Source of the DNA: Halichondria panicea
Lineage: Eukaryota > Porifera > Demospongiae > Suberitida > Halichondriidae
Direction: 5' to 3'
Assembly: GCF_963675165.1 (NCBI RefSeq)
Contig: NC_087390.1
Span: 818,501-882,500, forward strand
Length of the DNA: 64,000 nt
Shown here: in pieces, positions 18,305-30,862 of the stretch
Numbering within the stretch: position 1 is the stretch's first letter
How the letters are laid out: each line of letters opens with the position of its first letter
The notes under the pieces: model-generated
What the model saw: only the letters and a program-made list of their open reading frames with translations
What the model was told of the DNA's origin: nothing
Databases searched by the model: none
Made by a program: the position numbers and the translations under genes

Positions 18305-21300
18305 TTATTCACTGGGTGTGTGGTACGAATGTTGCAAGTTTGTATAGAGACTGTGTCCAGCTTCCAAAGGTGCCCCTAGCACGTCAGCTTGTGGGTGTGG
18401 CTTGTTGGTATTGTCCCCTCCCACTTTTAGGAGGCCAGTAGAGTGAGGATTTTGTGATAGCTCTTGGCTCAGTTGTGGGAATGTAGGTCTAGAGCTCTTG
18501 TCTGGATCCCTGTGTGTGTGAGGGGAGGGGCGTGTGTGTGTGTGTGTGGAGAGGGGGTGTGTGTGAGGGGAGGGGGCATGTGTGTGTGAGGGGAGGGGGC
18601 GTGTGTGTGTGTGTGTGTGTGAGGGGAGGGGGATAAAACAGGTGATTAAATTTAGTGGGTGGCTGGCTGACAGTATAAATCTGGAGTGCTGGCTGCTGCA
18701 TGGGCTAAGACAGTGTCATCTGTGTAAGGACTTCACTAGCACAGCACAGTCAAACTAAAGTAACAAAGTAAACCACAGCAGCCATTCTCTCACCAGCACT
18801 GAATCATTATTCGGTAGATCTCTCTGGGGCAGCCTGGGGGAGGTGGCAGTCTGTAGCCTGCAGTCACTTTCCGGATAGCCTGCAGTTGAGCAGAAACATT
18901 GTTATGGCATTGTGTACGTGGTAAGTACGTATAGAAATGCACAGATAAAAATTGAGTTCCTATGATGAATCAAAGTACCCTGATGTGATTTAACACGTGC
19001 AAATTGATGACTGCATAATTATGCCTTCCTGGTCTGTGCAACTAGGAATGCATCAACTACATATCACAATGCATGCACAATGCATATATGCAGTACAGTA
19101 TAATTATAGGCACCCTTCAAACTACCTCAATTGCGGTGAAATCTTGGAAGGGCTTCTTTCCAACACTCCAAATCTCATACAGCACGGCACCGAAACTCCA
19201 GACATCGCTCTTGGTCGAGTACTTCTTGTACCGAATAGCCTGTATATAGTGTACAACATAAGAATAGATATTCCAAGAACAAACTATGAAGATCACAGAA
19301 TGGATACTGACCTCAGGAGCGGTCCATTTGACTGGCACCTTCCCTCCGTGGGATACGTAGTACGGGTTCTCCTCCAGTTCTCTGGACATACCAAAATCAC
19401 TAATCTGCGGAGAGTGTGTGGGTGGGTGGGGTGGGGTGTGTGTGTGGGTGGGATGTGTGCATGAGGGTGGGGTGTGTGGGGTGAGTGGGAGTGTTGGGGG
19501 TCTATTACTACAGGGTGTCATACAGGGGGGGAAGGGGGGATATCCCCCCCCCCTAGCTCCAATTCCCCCCCTTTCAATTATGACTGAGTGTCCATAGCTA
19601 GGTTACTTTTATCATTTCCCCCCTCTACTTCAAAATTTAAGGTTTTGTTTACCTCTTTTTTGCCTCACTTCACTTTAACTTCGTTTTACCCTCACTTTAT
19701 CTGTATTGTCAGTTGATGTTTTGCTTCTTAATCTAAGAATTTGGTTAAGCTACACTGTGAAGTCAATTTGTCTGTAACTAGTTATTGTTGCCTACAGCTA
19801 AGAGCCTGTCTATTATAGCTAATTTGTCTAGCCTGTCTAGAATCCCTCTGCATGCACCAAGATAAGAGCTAAACAATTACGTGTATCTCGATCCCCACTC
19901 ACCTTGCAGTTACCCTCGGAGGAGACCACACACTATAACCCCACCCACTTTGCAGTCACCCTTGGAGGAGACCACACCCTATAACCCCACCCACCTTACA
20001 GTTACCCTCGGAGGAGACCAGGATGTTTCTGGCGGCAAGGTCACGATGAACGTAGTGCTTGCTAGAGAGGTATGCCATACCAGCCGCCACCTGCTTGGAG
20101 AACCGGAGAAGAACGAGAGGCGTGCTTGAGTGGGATTCTTCAGTGGGGGGTGGGCTACATAATTATGATAAATGATAATATTATTGAGCATGATCGAATT
20201 TCTTAAATGGCTGTAAGTTTGACAATCCGAACTCAAAATTATGATCACTATTTAATATTGGAAATAGTAGTTAACGATATGATACAAGATTCAGTAACTG
20301 CGGCTGCTTTCCTGCAAATACTTACAGTGGATTCATTTGTTGCAAATGACTTCTCAGATCTCCATTCACCATATGCTCCAGCACAATCAGCACCTACAGC
20401 ACATAGTGCACGCAATATTAATTGTACAGAGACATGTATTCTGTTGTTCCTCAGAAAAGCACTAACTAGTAATTTCTCCCATAATCAGTATCCATGGCAA
20501 CACGTATATACTCACCGGCTCTCCCAGTGTGACCACTCCGTATAGTTTCACGATATTCTGATGGTGGAATTGCCCGTTAATGGCGGCCTCTTGAATAAAC
20601 TTCAATTTCTGTTCCTCTTCTGTTCCGTCTCGGAGAGTCTTAATTGCCACCGTACGATTTGCCCCACACCCTGGAAGATGCCACACCCCCTTATTGACGT
20701 TGCCAAATTCCCCGGAGCCAATCAGATCCTTGATCCTGTGTATTGTGGATGATAAATTGCGTTATCAGTCAAAGTTGATGGATAAATGTTGATTTAAATA
20801 GGAATGCTTCATCCACCATAATGGTACGTTTCATACAGGTCCTCTATAAGAGAAATTATTCAAGTGAGCTGCAAAACACAACAGTACGCATACTATTTTC
20901 GTATAAAAACAGTAGTTCGTATCGAGTAAATTTATACAAGTGTTTGAGGTATGACTTACTCCACTCTTTGCCGAGGTATTTCCCGATACTTGTTACTGGA
21001 CAGCTGCTCGTACAAACCTTCCTGATCGTCTGACGGAGTCCAAAATTCCTTTATATCCTCGAAGAATGTCACTTGAGATTTACCAAGGCGCGAATACATA
21101 CTCTGCAAAATTCACTTATATAATAGCAGGGGTACAATAATAGCTACATCAGTGCAGAACAATTAAGCGCCACCATGCACAGTGATATTAATTAAAGGGA
21201 AAAGAGTGGGAGATAGTGCAAAAGAAAGACTACCGTATTACTAGAATGTTTTGCAAGCATCAAACATTTGCGAACTTTGCGATAGTTGATCAATTTGCAA

Positions 21301-24300
21301 TAATAAAATCCGCAAAATCTAAATTTTATTACTGGTAAATACATGCACACACACACGATCTTTGCCAGAACACAATAGTTAGATCGCAAAGGGTCAACAT
21401 TTCTGCTGGGGGACACTGGGGGACAGTCATGCTTGCAGGAAGAGTGCTTGCATGGGAGATATGTATATGGAAACAAAGGAAAGAGTGGTGAAGCCATAGA
21501 TTGAAGAGAAAGGGATTGGCAACGGAGGCAGTTCACGTGATGCTTTTACATTGAGTGTAGACAGATGGGCCTGAAATCATCCGTGTTTCGCCCTAAAACT
21601 CCCGCGAAACTTAGTTATAGTTAGAACATGGGCATGAGGTATCTATGTGTTATAGTGTCCCAAAGCTCGAGGGCTTTAGCCCGAGGGATGAGGGACACTA
21701 TAACCATAGATACCGAATGCACATGTTCAAACTGATTTAGATCCCAAAACCTATTAGGATTTTAGAGAAAGGGGTGCTATCATAGATGAAAGAGGGCGTG
21801 AAGCGCCCGATTTTTAGCCGCGCAGCGCCGAAATTTGGTTGACCGGAAGCCACACCTCTTATTAACTTATCTGCCAAGTTGGGCGTGGCTGAACGTTTAT
21901 TTGCATAGAGAAGCTGGCCACGATCACAAAAGAGAACTAGTTTATAGATTTAAATAATACTTAGACACTGTTTTGGAGGTGTCTATGGGATTTAGAAGCC
22001 CAAAGGCACTGATTTAGTATCCCGAGCGTAGCGAGGGTACTAAAGTGGCTGAGGGCTTCTAAATCACATGGACACCGACAAAAGCAGTGTCTAACTCATT
22101 TAGATACTAGTGCGCATGCGCAAACCGCTTGACTACAATACAATTACTTGACAACGGAATACTAGGTATACTAAGTAAATTTGCAGGTATACTAAGTCCC
22201 ATAGTATACCTGCTCTGAGGCACTTTTCCCATGTACTTCCCATGTACTTCCCATGTAGATCTTATCAACTAGTGTCTAAGCCAGAATAGCTCACAGTTTA
22301 GAGACTGAATCGTTTTCCTTGCCTATACTAGCTAGCTAACAGCCTAACTGCAGCAAGATCTGGAAGAGAAGGGGTGCTCAGCTGGATAATCAGATACATT
22401 TCTCTGTGATTTGTATACTTGACTCAGGCTGGTTGGGGGTGCTCGAGCACCCCTAGCACCCCCCCTGGCTACGCCCCTGCTACTAGAAATGCACTAGCTT
22501 AGCAACAGTCAACCTATATAAACAGCCAACCTATATAACAACTGCATCATTATTCTTTTGAAAACTAATATCTGAAGTTGGCATCTCTGTGTCTCTACTA
22601 AGTCTGTGGTCTCTATTCAAGTCAACCCTGTTCCTCCACCTCAGTTTGATGGACAAAATTATAGTCCTAGCTCCACCCACAAAACGGAAACATCTAGCTC
22701 CTCCCCCAGTTTTGCAGCAAACAAGCCCAGCACACTTCCCAAGAAACGAGCGGCTCGTACTACTCTCACAAAGCGAAAGGAAGACACCTAAGCTATAATT
22801 TGCAGCAAACAAGCCCAGCAAACGAGCGGCTCCTATACTACTCTTGAAAAAAGCGAAAGGAACTTTAGGAAGAAGCCAAAGCTAGAATCCCAGCACTTCC
22901 ATACATCCAGCTCCTCCCCCATGCAGCCTTGCAGCAAAAAAGCACAGCACACTGCCCAAAAAACGAGCGTCTCCTACTACTCTCGAACAAAGCCAAAAAA
23001 AAGAAATTAGAGCTTCTCTCTTTCATTCTAGTTCTGTTATTATTATTACTAGACAAAGCATCTAGCTACAATAATTTTTATGTTATTACATGCATGTGTA
23101 TCTTCTTGTAAATCACAATACAATGTACAATGTTGTAGTTTGTAGCCCAGAGCAATCTATAGTACCGGTACTATAGCTCATAGTTCCCTGCTAAATACAC
23201 TCAAATGGGATCTAATTGTGTATAATGCCTACTTCTCAAAGACCACTGCATGAATCAATGATTAGTTTGCATGCAGAAATCTAATCAGCTACATGCATGT
23301 ACAGGGTACCCCAGGACATGCTAGAATGCATCAGTCAGTTCATACTCACCTCTCCGAGTGTTGCATAAATACCAGCGGACTCGTTAGTGGTTGTTTTGGC
23401 ATGGGCCTCCACTCGTTGTTTCTATGGTTACAGAATGTACACTCATGACATGACATAAACAGACAAGCACCACACGTGTGACAAAAAATCCCCATAGAAA
23501 GTTGACCTTCATGCAGTTCCTAGCACATGTTTGTGGTTTTGATAGGGACAGTTTCTGCTTCCTTTGGTGAAACCAGATATGCATGCCTTGGGGGTGTAGT
23601 CTAGGTATGCATATGATACACTACAGGGAGTTCCGCATGCTTACTAATTGTTATGAAAGACAGTAAATTAATTAATGACAGGTGTTTCCCAGTGCATGTT
23701 GTCTACAGCTAAGCAGTATTGAGGTCACTCAGAGTGCCATGCATTGAGTGCAGGAATAACACTTACCAACGTAGGTACAAAGATCTCCAAATCAAAGCTA
23801 GCATAGCCATCCTGAAAAATAAAATAAAATAATTGTTATAGAGCCATAATAGCAGTAAAAATGATCCCCGTAACCCTTTGACAGAAATTACAGTATAATT
23901 CTTACTTATTCGCCATTTATCCAACTCACAGGGTCTGTGCCTGAGGGCGTGCCACCTTCTGTCCCGTTAGCCTTTGATTCCGAGTCCACACTATCTTTAT
24001 TTTGATTCGATTCAAGTTTGGAAGGTGCAGCGACAAAGCTTTGGAAATCAGATGGGACCGGGACATACGTATACTCTAGTACCGGGGAATCCATCTCCTT
24101 GAGCTGGTTGATTCCGGGAGATTGAGGGCCATCTTTCATGTCCAGTTCCACCGCATCATAGTGAGCTTCATTGCGAGTCGGAAGAGGTGGAGGGATGGTT
24201 TCATAGTTGTCGCTAGCGGTTCCGTTCGTTACAACAAGAGTGTCAATATAACGATCACCTAGGTATATAAATTTGTGATGAAAGATAACTTACCTTGACT

Positions 24301-26513
24301 AAACATTAATCATTGCATATGTACATAGACACAATTTTCAGCGAAAACAATATACAGTAATGACATGGTATGATAGACTCCACAATTTACTTGGTATTGC
24401 CACAGGAGCATGGTTGAGGTTTATCTTGGCTTGCTTCCTGCTCTTCCTCAGAAGAATCACCAATACAACGACGATGATCAATAAAACAACAAAGCCTGCA
24501 GCCCCACCTAAGAAAGAATTTCATCAATAGCTATAATTATATAGACAGTTTAAAAATTCTGTGCTAAATACTCACATAGAAAACCAATCCTAATTAGGTT
24601 TGTTTCACTATCCATCGTGGTCTCACTAGGCATCGTGGTCTCATCAGTACAGTTATTTGTAGAGTTGCTTCTAATAGGATCACCACCTATATGATCACCA
24701 CCTATATATAATTATATCAATTAACAACGCAAATAACTACGTTAATCATCTGCATACCTGTCATTGTCATAATGGAACTGACCATTGGAAACAAGTAGTG
24801 ACCACTAGACACAAACTCCATTTTCTCTCTATTCCTGTTCATAAGATTCAGTTGTGGTTTATAATACAAATGTCCGATATCAGTCACAAAAACCGGAGAG
24901 AAAGCATCCCCACCAGACTGAAACACTGCAAACACATCACCCTCTTGGACTTGAATCTGATTACTCTGAGGAACACTGTATTCATACACATTCAGGAATT
25001 CTGTGGGCTTAGCATCTGTGACGGCATTACTACCAACTAGTTCGTATTCTGTATTCATAGTGTCGCAATTTATAGAGGGTCTCCAAACTAGGAACTCGAT
25101 TTCACTTGATTCTTCACTTGAGGTATCTCTTCTTGCAGTAAATGTCCACAGCGATATATTCCCTGAGGCTTGAAATGTCATGTCAGGGAAAAGAAGCAAT
25201 CTTTCAATTGAAACTTCCTTTTCGATGTTGTCAATGAAGAGAGATGTGAATATCAAATACTCACTATCTTGTGCGCAGCAAACTGTGCATGCATGGAATG
25301 GGCAATATATAATTTAGTGCAATAACAACATTGAATTGGCTTACCAGGCACTACGGAAGATGATGGAATAATACCACCATCAAGAGTAATTTCAACAGAA
25401 ACATTTCGAGTTTGTAGTTCAACAAAATTCACTTTAGTGTGTGAAAAATTTAATACATATTTAAATATGTTGAGTGTGTTTGTCATTTGAACAGTTTGAT
25501 CAGAGAGGCTGAAAGCTGCAACAGTTTCAGATGTATTAGAATCAATAATGGTCAAATTTATAGTCAAGTTTGTTGTGGACACTGCAGGATCAAAACTGCC
25601 TGCGAACAGTAAATCGGTAACTTGGGCAAGGCATGAACACCGCTGTAATTCAAATTCAAACTGATTGTTTGAATTGCTAATAGTTTGTTTATAATTCAAT
25701 ATCGCAGCTGCATGCATAAACACATCTTTACTGAGGAATCCTTGCACACACTCTGGGTGATCTGCAAATAACAGACCAAATAAACTAACATACGTTATAA
25801 TTTAATCGTAAATGTTATACCTGTTTCAATGGTCAGTAATGGAACTGCTCCATCAATTTCATTGAAAGTGAGAGTTGTATTGGATCGCTGTTCCACCGTG
25901 AGCCCAGTATAACGACTAAATCCACCTTCTGATAAATGTATCAACTCATACGCCCTTTGTGAACCACCATTCAGTCGCACACCAAATTGATAACCAGCTT
26001 CAAACTTCCAACTAACATCAAACAATGATAATATGCAACGCTCACCATCTTCTCTACATTGCAATTGATGATCTTGTGTTCTAACACGGCTTCCTTGACG
26101 AATCCATGTTGAATTATCTTCAGTGCTCCAAAGTGAAAAAGGCAACGAAAATGTGCCATTCAGATAAGTGGCCAGAAAAGTGATATTGTCGATAGTTCCA
26201 TTGCAGGTAAACGTCAAGCTGGGATACAAACGATATTGGCTGAGGTACGTCTCATCATCATAGAGCAAAACAGACTTGCTTCTGATAGAATCCAAATTGA
26301 GAAACGATGAGTTTTGATCACCTGCAAATAAGTGATATAGAGATCATAATAATTATAATAGGTTATATTAAAGAGTCTACTCCTTATGATTTCTAGCTAT
26401 CTCAGTCTACAAACATAGACTTACCACTTACCTTGTGCATGTACTTCTACAAGAGAGAGGAGAGATATTATAATCAATACACAGAACATGGAATTGTTCA
26501 CAGGAGAAAGCAT
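18305..26513 (-). CDS. Receptor tyrosine kinase, complete
   Basis: Single-pass receptor tyrosine kinase, 1090 aa. Exons: 26513-26432, 26321-25821, 25761-25345, 25282-24758, 24701-24576, 24507-24391, 24258-23930, 23811-23767, 23421-23350, 21102-20960, 20735-20516, 20393-20326, 20124-19995, 19404-19312, 19239-19126, 18879-18794, 18509-18305. Signal peptide ([19 protein letters not shown]), about 500 residues of unrecognised N-glycosylated ectodomain in three large exons, then membrane segment [15 protein letters not shown] with stop-transfer RKSRK. The juxtamembrane part is rich in tyrosine motifs ([32 protein letters not shown]). The kinase domain is intact: [23 protein letters not shown], activation-loop [26 protein letters not shown]. 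The catalytic part most resembles Eph/Src-group kinases. The C-terminus has LYTNLQ. Two kinase-less paralogues follow in tandem. The ligand is unknown. Confidence 0.94.
18515..18640. repeat. TGTGTG/AGGGGAGGGG low-complexity repeat
   Basis: Alternating GTGTGTGTG and GAGGGGAGGGG in the last intron of the receptor kinase. The His/Pro/Thr-rich minus frame is an artefact. Confidence 0.85.
19895..20020. repeat. Tandem triplication of a kinase exon end and donor
   Basis: Three copies, about 40-49 bp apart, of a block containing TTACCCTCGGAGGAGACCA-like sequence. On the minus strand this is the end of the exon carrying HRDLAARN plus its donor. The copy in use ends at 19995; the farthest copy carries a stronger GTGAGT donor. 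The middle unit would bring an in-frame stop if retained. Confidence 0.85.
21231..21410. mobile_element. Family B MITE, right end missing
   Basis: TACCGTATTACTAGAATGTT and AGCATCAAACATTTGCGAAC, with the AAAGGGTCAACATTTCTGCTG-type interior cut short. Confidence 0.75.
21621..21730. mobile_element. MITE, family D (intact)
   Basis: Inverted ends: TTAGAACATGGGCATGAGGT then ATCTATGTGTTATAGTGTCC, mirrored by GGGACACTATAACCATAGAT and GCACATGTTCAA. This is the uninterrupted form of the element split at 31013-33031. Confidence 0.78.
21961..22094. mobile_element. Family C MITE
   Basis: TTAGACACTGTTTTGGAGGT at the left and GCAGTGTCTAA at the right, with GATTTAGAAGCCC and its complement inside. Confidence 0.82.
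22430..22490. mobile_element. hAT-like element end
   Basis: GGGGGTGCTCGAGCACCCC followed by CCCTGGCTACGCCCCTG, the reverse of a CAGGGGCGTAGCCAGGG-type hAT terminus. The other end was not found. Confidence 0.45.
22680..23015. repeat. Tandem repeat, ~110-bp unit, three degenerate copies
   Basis: Blocks AGCTCCTCCCCCAG, GCAGCAAACAAGCCCAGCA, AAACGAGCGGCTCGTACTAC and AAGCGAAAGGAAG recur three times in a receptor-kinase intron. Short frames across them are not genes. Confidence 0.7.
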
Positions 26514-26558
26514 CTTGGCTATTTTAATAATTATTGCCAATCGGTCACTAATATAAAG

Positions 26559-26613
26559 TAGCCTCGGTTCAAGGCGGATTAAAACTATTTTAATCGGCCT
26601 TGAATCGAGGCTA
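26559..26613. mobile_element. Family F mini-element, palindromic
   Basis: 55 bp from TAGCCTCGGTTCAAGGC to its near complement ending TCGAGGCTA. No matching target duplication is visible. Confidence 0.6.
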
Positions 26614-26816
26614 ATTGCATTCCTGCAGCTTGACAAGTTGGCACGCCCACATGAAATTTGTGTTCAGTCAGCAGTTGTTTTTTTTTAATACAACACATGT
26701 AATGGCAGAAATTTGTAATGTAGAAATAAAATTAATGAAAAGTTGAGAAAAAGTTTAAAAAGTTTATTCTTCGCCGCTGCTGGCCTGGGGAACATTGCCC
26801 TCAGAGCAGGCTAGGT

Positions 26817-27205
26817 TTATGTCCATGTGGTCTTTGATTGGGTGGTTCTTTGAGGATCGACTTCCCTAATACACATTACTGCACTCAGTCTCAGGATAGC
26901 AAAGGAGATTTTGCATCTTAGCCAGCCCATTAGTATGCTGTATTGCATTTCTTTTTTTTGAGCTAGCTTATCTGTAAGTCTTTTGTAAAAAGTCTGTGCT
27001 TCTCTACCCATGCCTCCAGAGGTTGACATCACCAGCGGGGTGAACACACCATGTTCGATTTCTAGAATTCTTTGGCCATAAGTTCTTTTTTTCTTGTCTT
27101 CATGCCTTTTATAGACTGCAGAGAGCCTTCTCGATCTGTTGCTTGGAGCGTTTGGGTGGAACACTCTTACGTCGAAAAAAGTGTCCTGTCCGCAGGTATT
27201 TTATG
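26817..27205 (-). pseudogene. Non-LTR retrotransposon fragment (end of reverse transcriptase ORF)
   Basis: A frame of at least 115 codons reads FFDVRVFHPNAPSN, YKRHEDKKKRTYGQRILEIE, FTPLVMSTSGGMGREA and MGWLRCKISFAILR. This is the C-terminal block common after the reverse-transcriptase domain in invertebrate LINE-type ORFs. Upstream the frame is closed by a stop and no catalytic motif is present, so it is a 5'-truncated relic. From memory of the family, not a search. Confidence 0.7.
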
Positions 27206-28024
27206 TACACCGTGCACGTGACGGACCGGACGGCGTCAGCACTCAATCTCTTATGGAGAGGCATCTTCTGCTAGTCTATCATCTTGCGAGATCTATAAGT
27301 CACGGTGTTAAGACAGCAGGAGCCATAGAAAGCGCAACAATTACAAACCCTTATACACTGTATTAAGTGTTCAGTTATAGCTCATTTCTTCAACTATGAC
27401 TATGCTATTCATTTTCTTATGTTACAGGATATATAATTATAATTATTATATAATTATATTATATTATATAGGGCCTAGCTATAGGCATTACTGTGGAGTA
27501 CTATGATCGTTTGTAGTTTTTTAGCTAGCTAGGAGAGCAAGCTTTGGTGTTATGCTTCCTTATTATAATTATAATAATTCTCTTTTTTCTCTGTAAATTC
27601 CTCCATGAAACTTGGTAATGATGGTCATTGGAAGCATAATTATATTTATCTACAATAGAAAAACCCGGAGAGGGAAAAAACAACCGGGTATTTAACGTAC
27701 TGTACCAAGAGTTCATTAGGTCTGGAGGAATGCTTTTTGTGTATAGTCTTCTTGGAGTTGCGTACTCTTCCTATAATAAACTCTCGACTGTACTTATAGT
27801 AATTATACTGAGCATGCGCATATCAGTGAGGCGCATGAGCCCTCTCTCTATTGACCAATTTTTACTACATTTTTACAAATCTACTACACTTTCAGGAATG
27901 TCATTTTGTTCTTAGCTAATTGCTAACGTCTGTTGGTGGTGAACCGCGCCAGAGAGCTAGTGGCCAACCTCAGCAACCTGTAAATGCATTTCAAAAATGT
28001 CAGAGAATATAATTATAGTTTCGT

Positions 28025-30697
28025 TTAACTTGCCTTGCCATATGCCAGGTTTTGCTGAAAATCCATATCAGTATTACATAACTCTTGTGGTAGTGCTGGA
28101 GCATTCCCATATGCCTGATTATGCTGCAAATTAATATCAGTACCACATAACTCTCGTGGTAGTGCTTGATCAACTTCTGAGTATATGGGGCCCTATATAT
28201 AATAATTATGAAGCACATGATTGCAAGTATACCACAAAATAATCAGTATAATTATAGGCACCTCAATTTCAGCCTCATTGCGAGTCGGAAGAATTGGGGG
28301 AATAGTTTCATAGCCATTAGTGGACCAACTCCTTGCAAGAGTGCTCATATGAAGGTCACCTAAAGTTATCAACAGCATATATGAGTAGTAGATGGAGCAT
28401 CTTACTATATGTGGAAATGATACCTCCCACTTAACATAATTATATTACAAACAGCTAAGTGCTGCTATAATTGTACAGAGCACTTATAGCAGTACAAACA
28501 AGGAAATGGTATAATATTGTTTTCGCATAGTAAGACCACCACCTTCATGTGCTCCTGGTATCGAGTATTGAGATAGAATTCAAATGCAGTGGTTATAATG
28601 AACACTTGTTAGATAAACAATAATACGACGATAGAGGTTCACATGTATATTACCTGGTATTGAAACAGGAGTGTCTGTGTTTTTCTTGCGATTTCTCACT
28701 AGCATAATCACCAACCAAATTACGACGAGAATTATCAGCGCAACAAGCCCTACAGTCACACCTAAGAAAGAAGTTTGCTAAAAGTTCTGTGCTAAGAAAT
28801 ACTCACATGCAAAAATAATCCCAAGTAGGCCTGTTCCATCATCATCAGGCATCGTGGTCTCATCAGTACAGTTATTTGTAGTGTTGCTTCTAATAGGATC
28901 ACCACCTATATGATCATATCACTTAACAACACAAATAATTACGTTAATCATCTGCATACCTGTCATTGTCATAATGAAACTGACCATCAGAAACAAGTAG
29001 TGACCACTAGACACAAACTCCATTTTCTCTCTATTCCTGTTCATAAGATTCAGTTGTGGTTTATAATACAAATGTCCGATATCAGTCACAAAAACAGGAG
29101 AGAAAGCATCCCCACCAGACTGAAACACTGCAAACACATCACCCTCTTGGACTTGAATCTGATTACTCTGAGGAACACTGTATTCATACACATTCAGGAA
29201 TTCTGTGGGCTTAGCATCTGTGACGGCATTACTACCAACTAGTTCGTATTCTGTATTTATAGTGTCGCATTTTATAGAGGGTCTCCACACTAGGAACTCA
29301 ATTTCACTTGATTCTTCAATTGAGGTATCTCTTCTTGCAGTAAATGTCCACAGCGATATATTCCCTGAGGCTTGAAATGTCATGTCAGGGAAAAGAAGCA
29401 ATCTATCCATTGAAACTTCATTTTCGATGTTGTCAATGAAAAGAGATGTGAACATCAAATGCTCAATTATATTATCTTGTGCGCAGCAAACTGTGCATGC
29501 ATGGAATGGGTAATATATAATTAGGTCAATATAACAACATTGAATTGGCTTACCAGGCACTACGGGAGATGATGGAATTATTATTATACCACCATCAAGT
29601 CTTAGAGTAATTTCAACAGAAACGTTTCGAGTTTGTAGTTCAATTCGTGAAAAATTTAATACGTATTTAAATATGTTAAGTGTGTCTGTCATTTGAACAG
29701 TTTGATTAGAGAGGCTGAAAGCTGCAACAGTTTCAGATGTATTCGAATCAATAATGGTCAAATTTATAGTCAAGTTTGTTGTGGACACATCTTTTTCTGC
29801 AGGATCAAAACTGCCTGCAAACAGTAGATCGGTAACTTGGGCAAGGCATAAACACTGCTGTAATTCAAATTCAAACTGATCGTTTGAATTGCTAATAGTT
29901 TGTGTATAATTCAATATCGCAGCTGCATGCATAAACACATCTTTACTGAGGAATCCTTGCACACACTCTGGGTGATCTGCAAATAACAGACCAGATAAAC
30001 TAACATACGTTATAATTTTATCGTGAATGTTACCTGTTTCAATGGTCAGTAATGGAACTGCTCCATCCATTTCATTGAAAGTGAGAGTTGTATTGGATCG
30101 CTGTTCCTCCGTGAGCCCAGTATAACGACTAAATCCACCTTCTGATAAATGTATCAACTCATACTCCCTTTGTGGACCACCATTCAGGCGTACACCTAAT
30201 CGATAACCAGCTTCAAATGTCAAACTAGCATTACACATCGACAATATGCAAAGCTCATCATCTTCACATTGCGATTGATCGTCTTGTATTCTAACACGGC
30301 TTCCTTGAAGAATCCATGTTGAATTGTCTTCAGTGCGCCAAAGTGAAAAAGACAACCCAAATGTGCCATTCAGATAAGTGGCCAGAAAAGTGATATTGTC
30401 AATAGTTCCATTGCAGGTAAACGTCAAGCTGGGATACAAACGATGTTGGTTGAGGTACGTCTCATCATCATAGAGCAAAACAGACTTGCTTCTGATGGAA
30501 TCCAAATTGAGAAACGGTGAGTTGTGATCACCTGCAAATAAGAGCTCATGAGTCTGTCTACTCCATTCTTATGATTTCTAGCTGCAAATATAGACTTACC
30601 ACTTACCTTGTGCATGTACTTCTACAAGAGAGAGGAGAGATATTATAATCAATATACAGAACATGGAATTGTTCACAAGTAGAACAGGAGAAAGCAT
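28025..30697 (-). CDS. Kinase-less paralogue of the receptor kinase, copy 2
   Basis: 671-aa single-pass receptor whose exons match the receptor kinase through the membrane segment. Exons: 30697-30607, 30531-30034, 29976-29554, 29490-28960, 28905-28807, 28761-28654, 28359-28262, 28192-28025. The signal peptide, three large ectodomain exons and phases are the same. The membrane segment is VGLVALIILVVIWLVIMLV followed by RNRKK. The cytoplasmic part keeps GYETIPPILPTRNEAEIE, related to [18 protein letters not shown] of the kinase. A last exon then gives GPIYSEV and two tandem repeats with NQAYGNA and NLAYGKAS before a stop. There is no kinase domain on this strand before the next gene. The exon 7 donor (GTGCCT) is weak, but the same junction is conserved in copy 3. 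Could act as decoy, co-receptor or adaptor; function is inference. Confidence 0.88.
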
Positions 30698-30862
30698 CTT
30701 GGCTAATTTTGTGATATTGCTATATCATGCATCAGTGCAGCAGATGAGGTATACCGGTACGCGACATGGGGTTGACCTTTTGTTAATCAGTCACAGGATA
30801 CTCCCGTATTTGCATTCCTGGTTGGCACGCCCACATGATATTTGTGGTAGAATAGCACGACC

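Larger units (their letters stand above)
26514..28024. other. Intergenic, receptor kinase to first paralogue
   Basis: Holds a small TAGCCTCGG palindrome (26559-26613), a reverse-transcriptase fragment (26817-27205), AT-rich sequence around 27430-27480, and from about 27775 a block repeated at 34478-34690 that belongs to the duplicated paralogue unit. No host gene recognised. Confidence 0.7.

Noticed and set aside
24798-25040. Repeated plus-strand frame [18 protein letters not shown], also at 28910 and 37330
   Set aside because: It recurs because it is antisense to the conserved ectodomain exon of the three receptor genes.
25971-26159. Minus frame starting [14 protein letters not shown], also at 38735
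   Set aside because: Out-of-frame reading of ectodomain exon 2. It became long in copy 3 only because of the frameshift.
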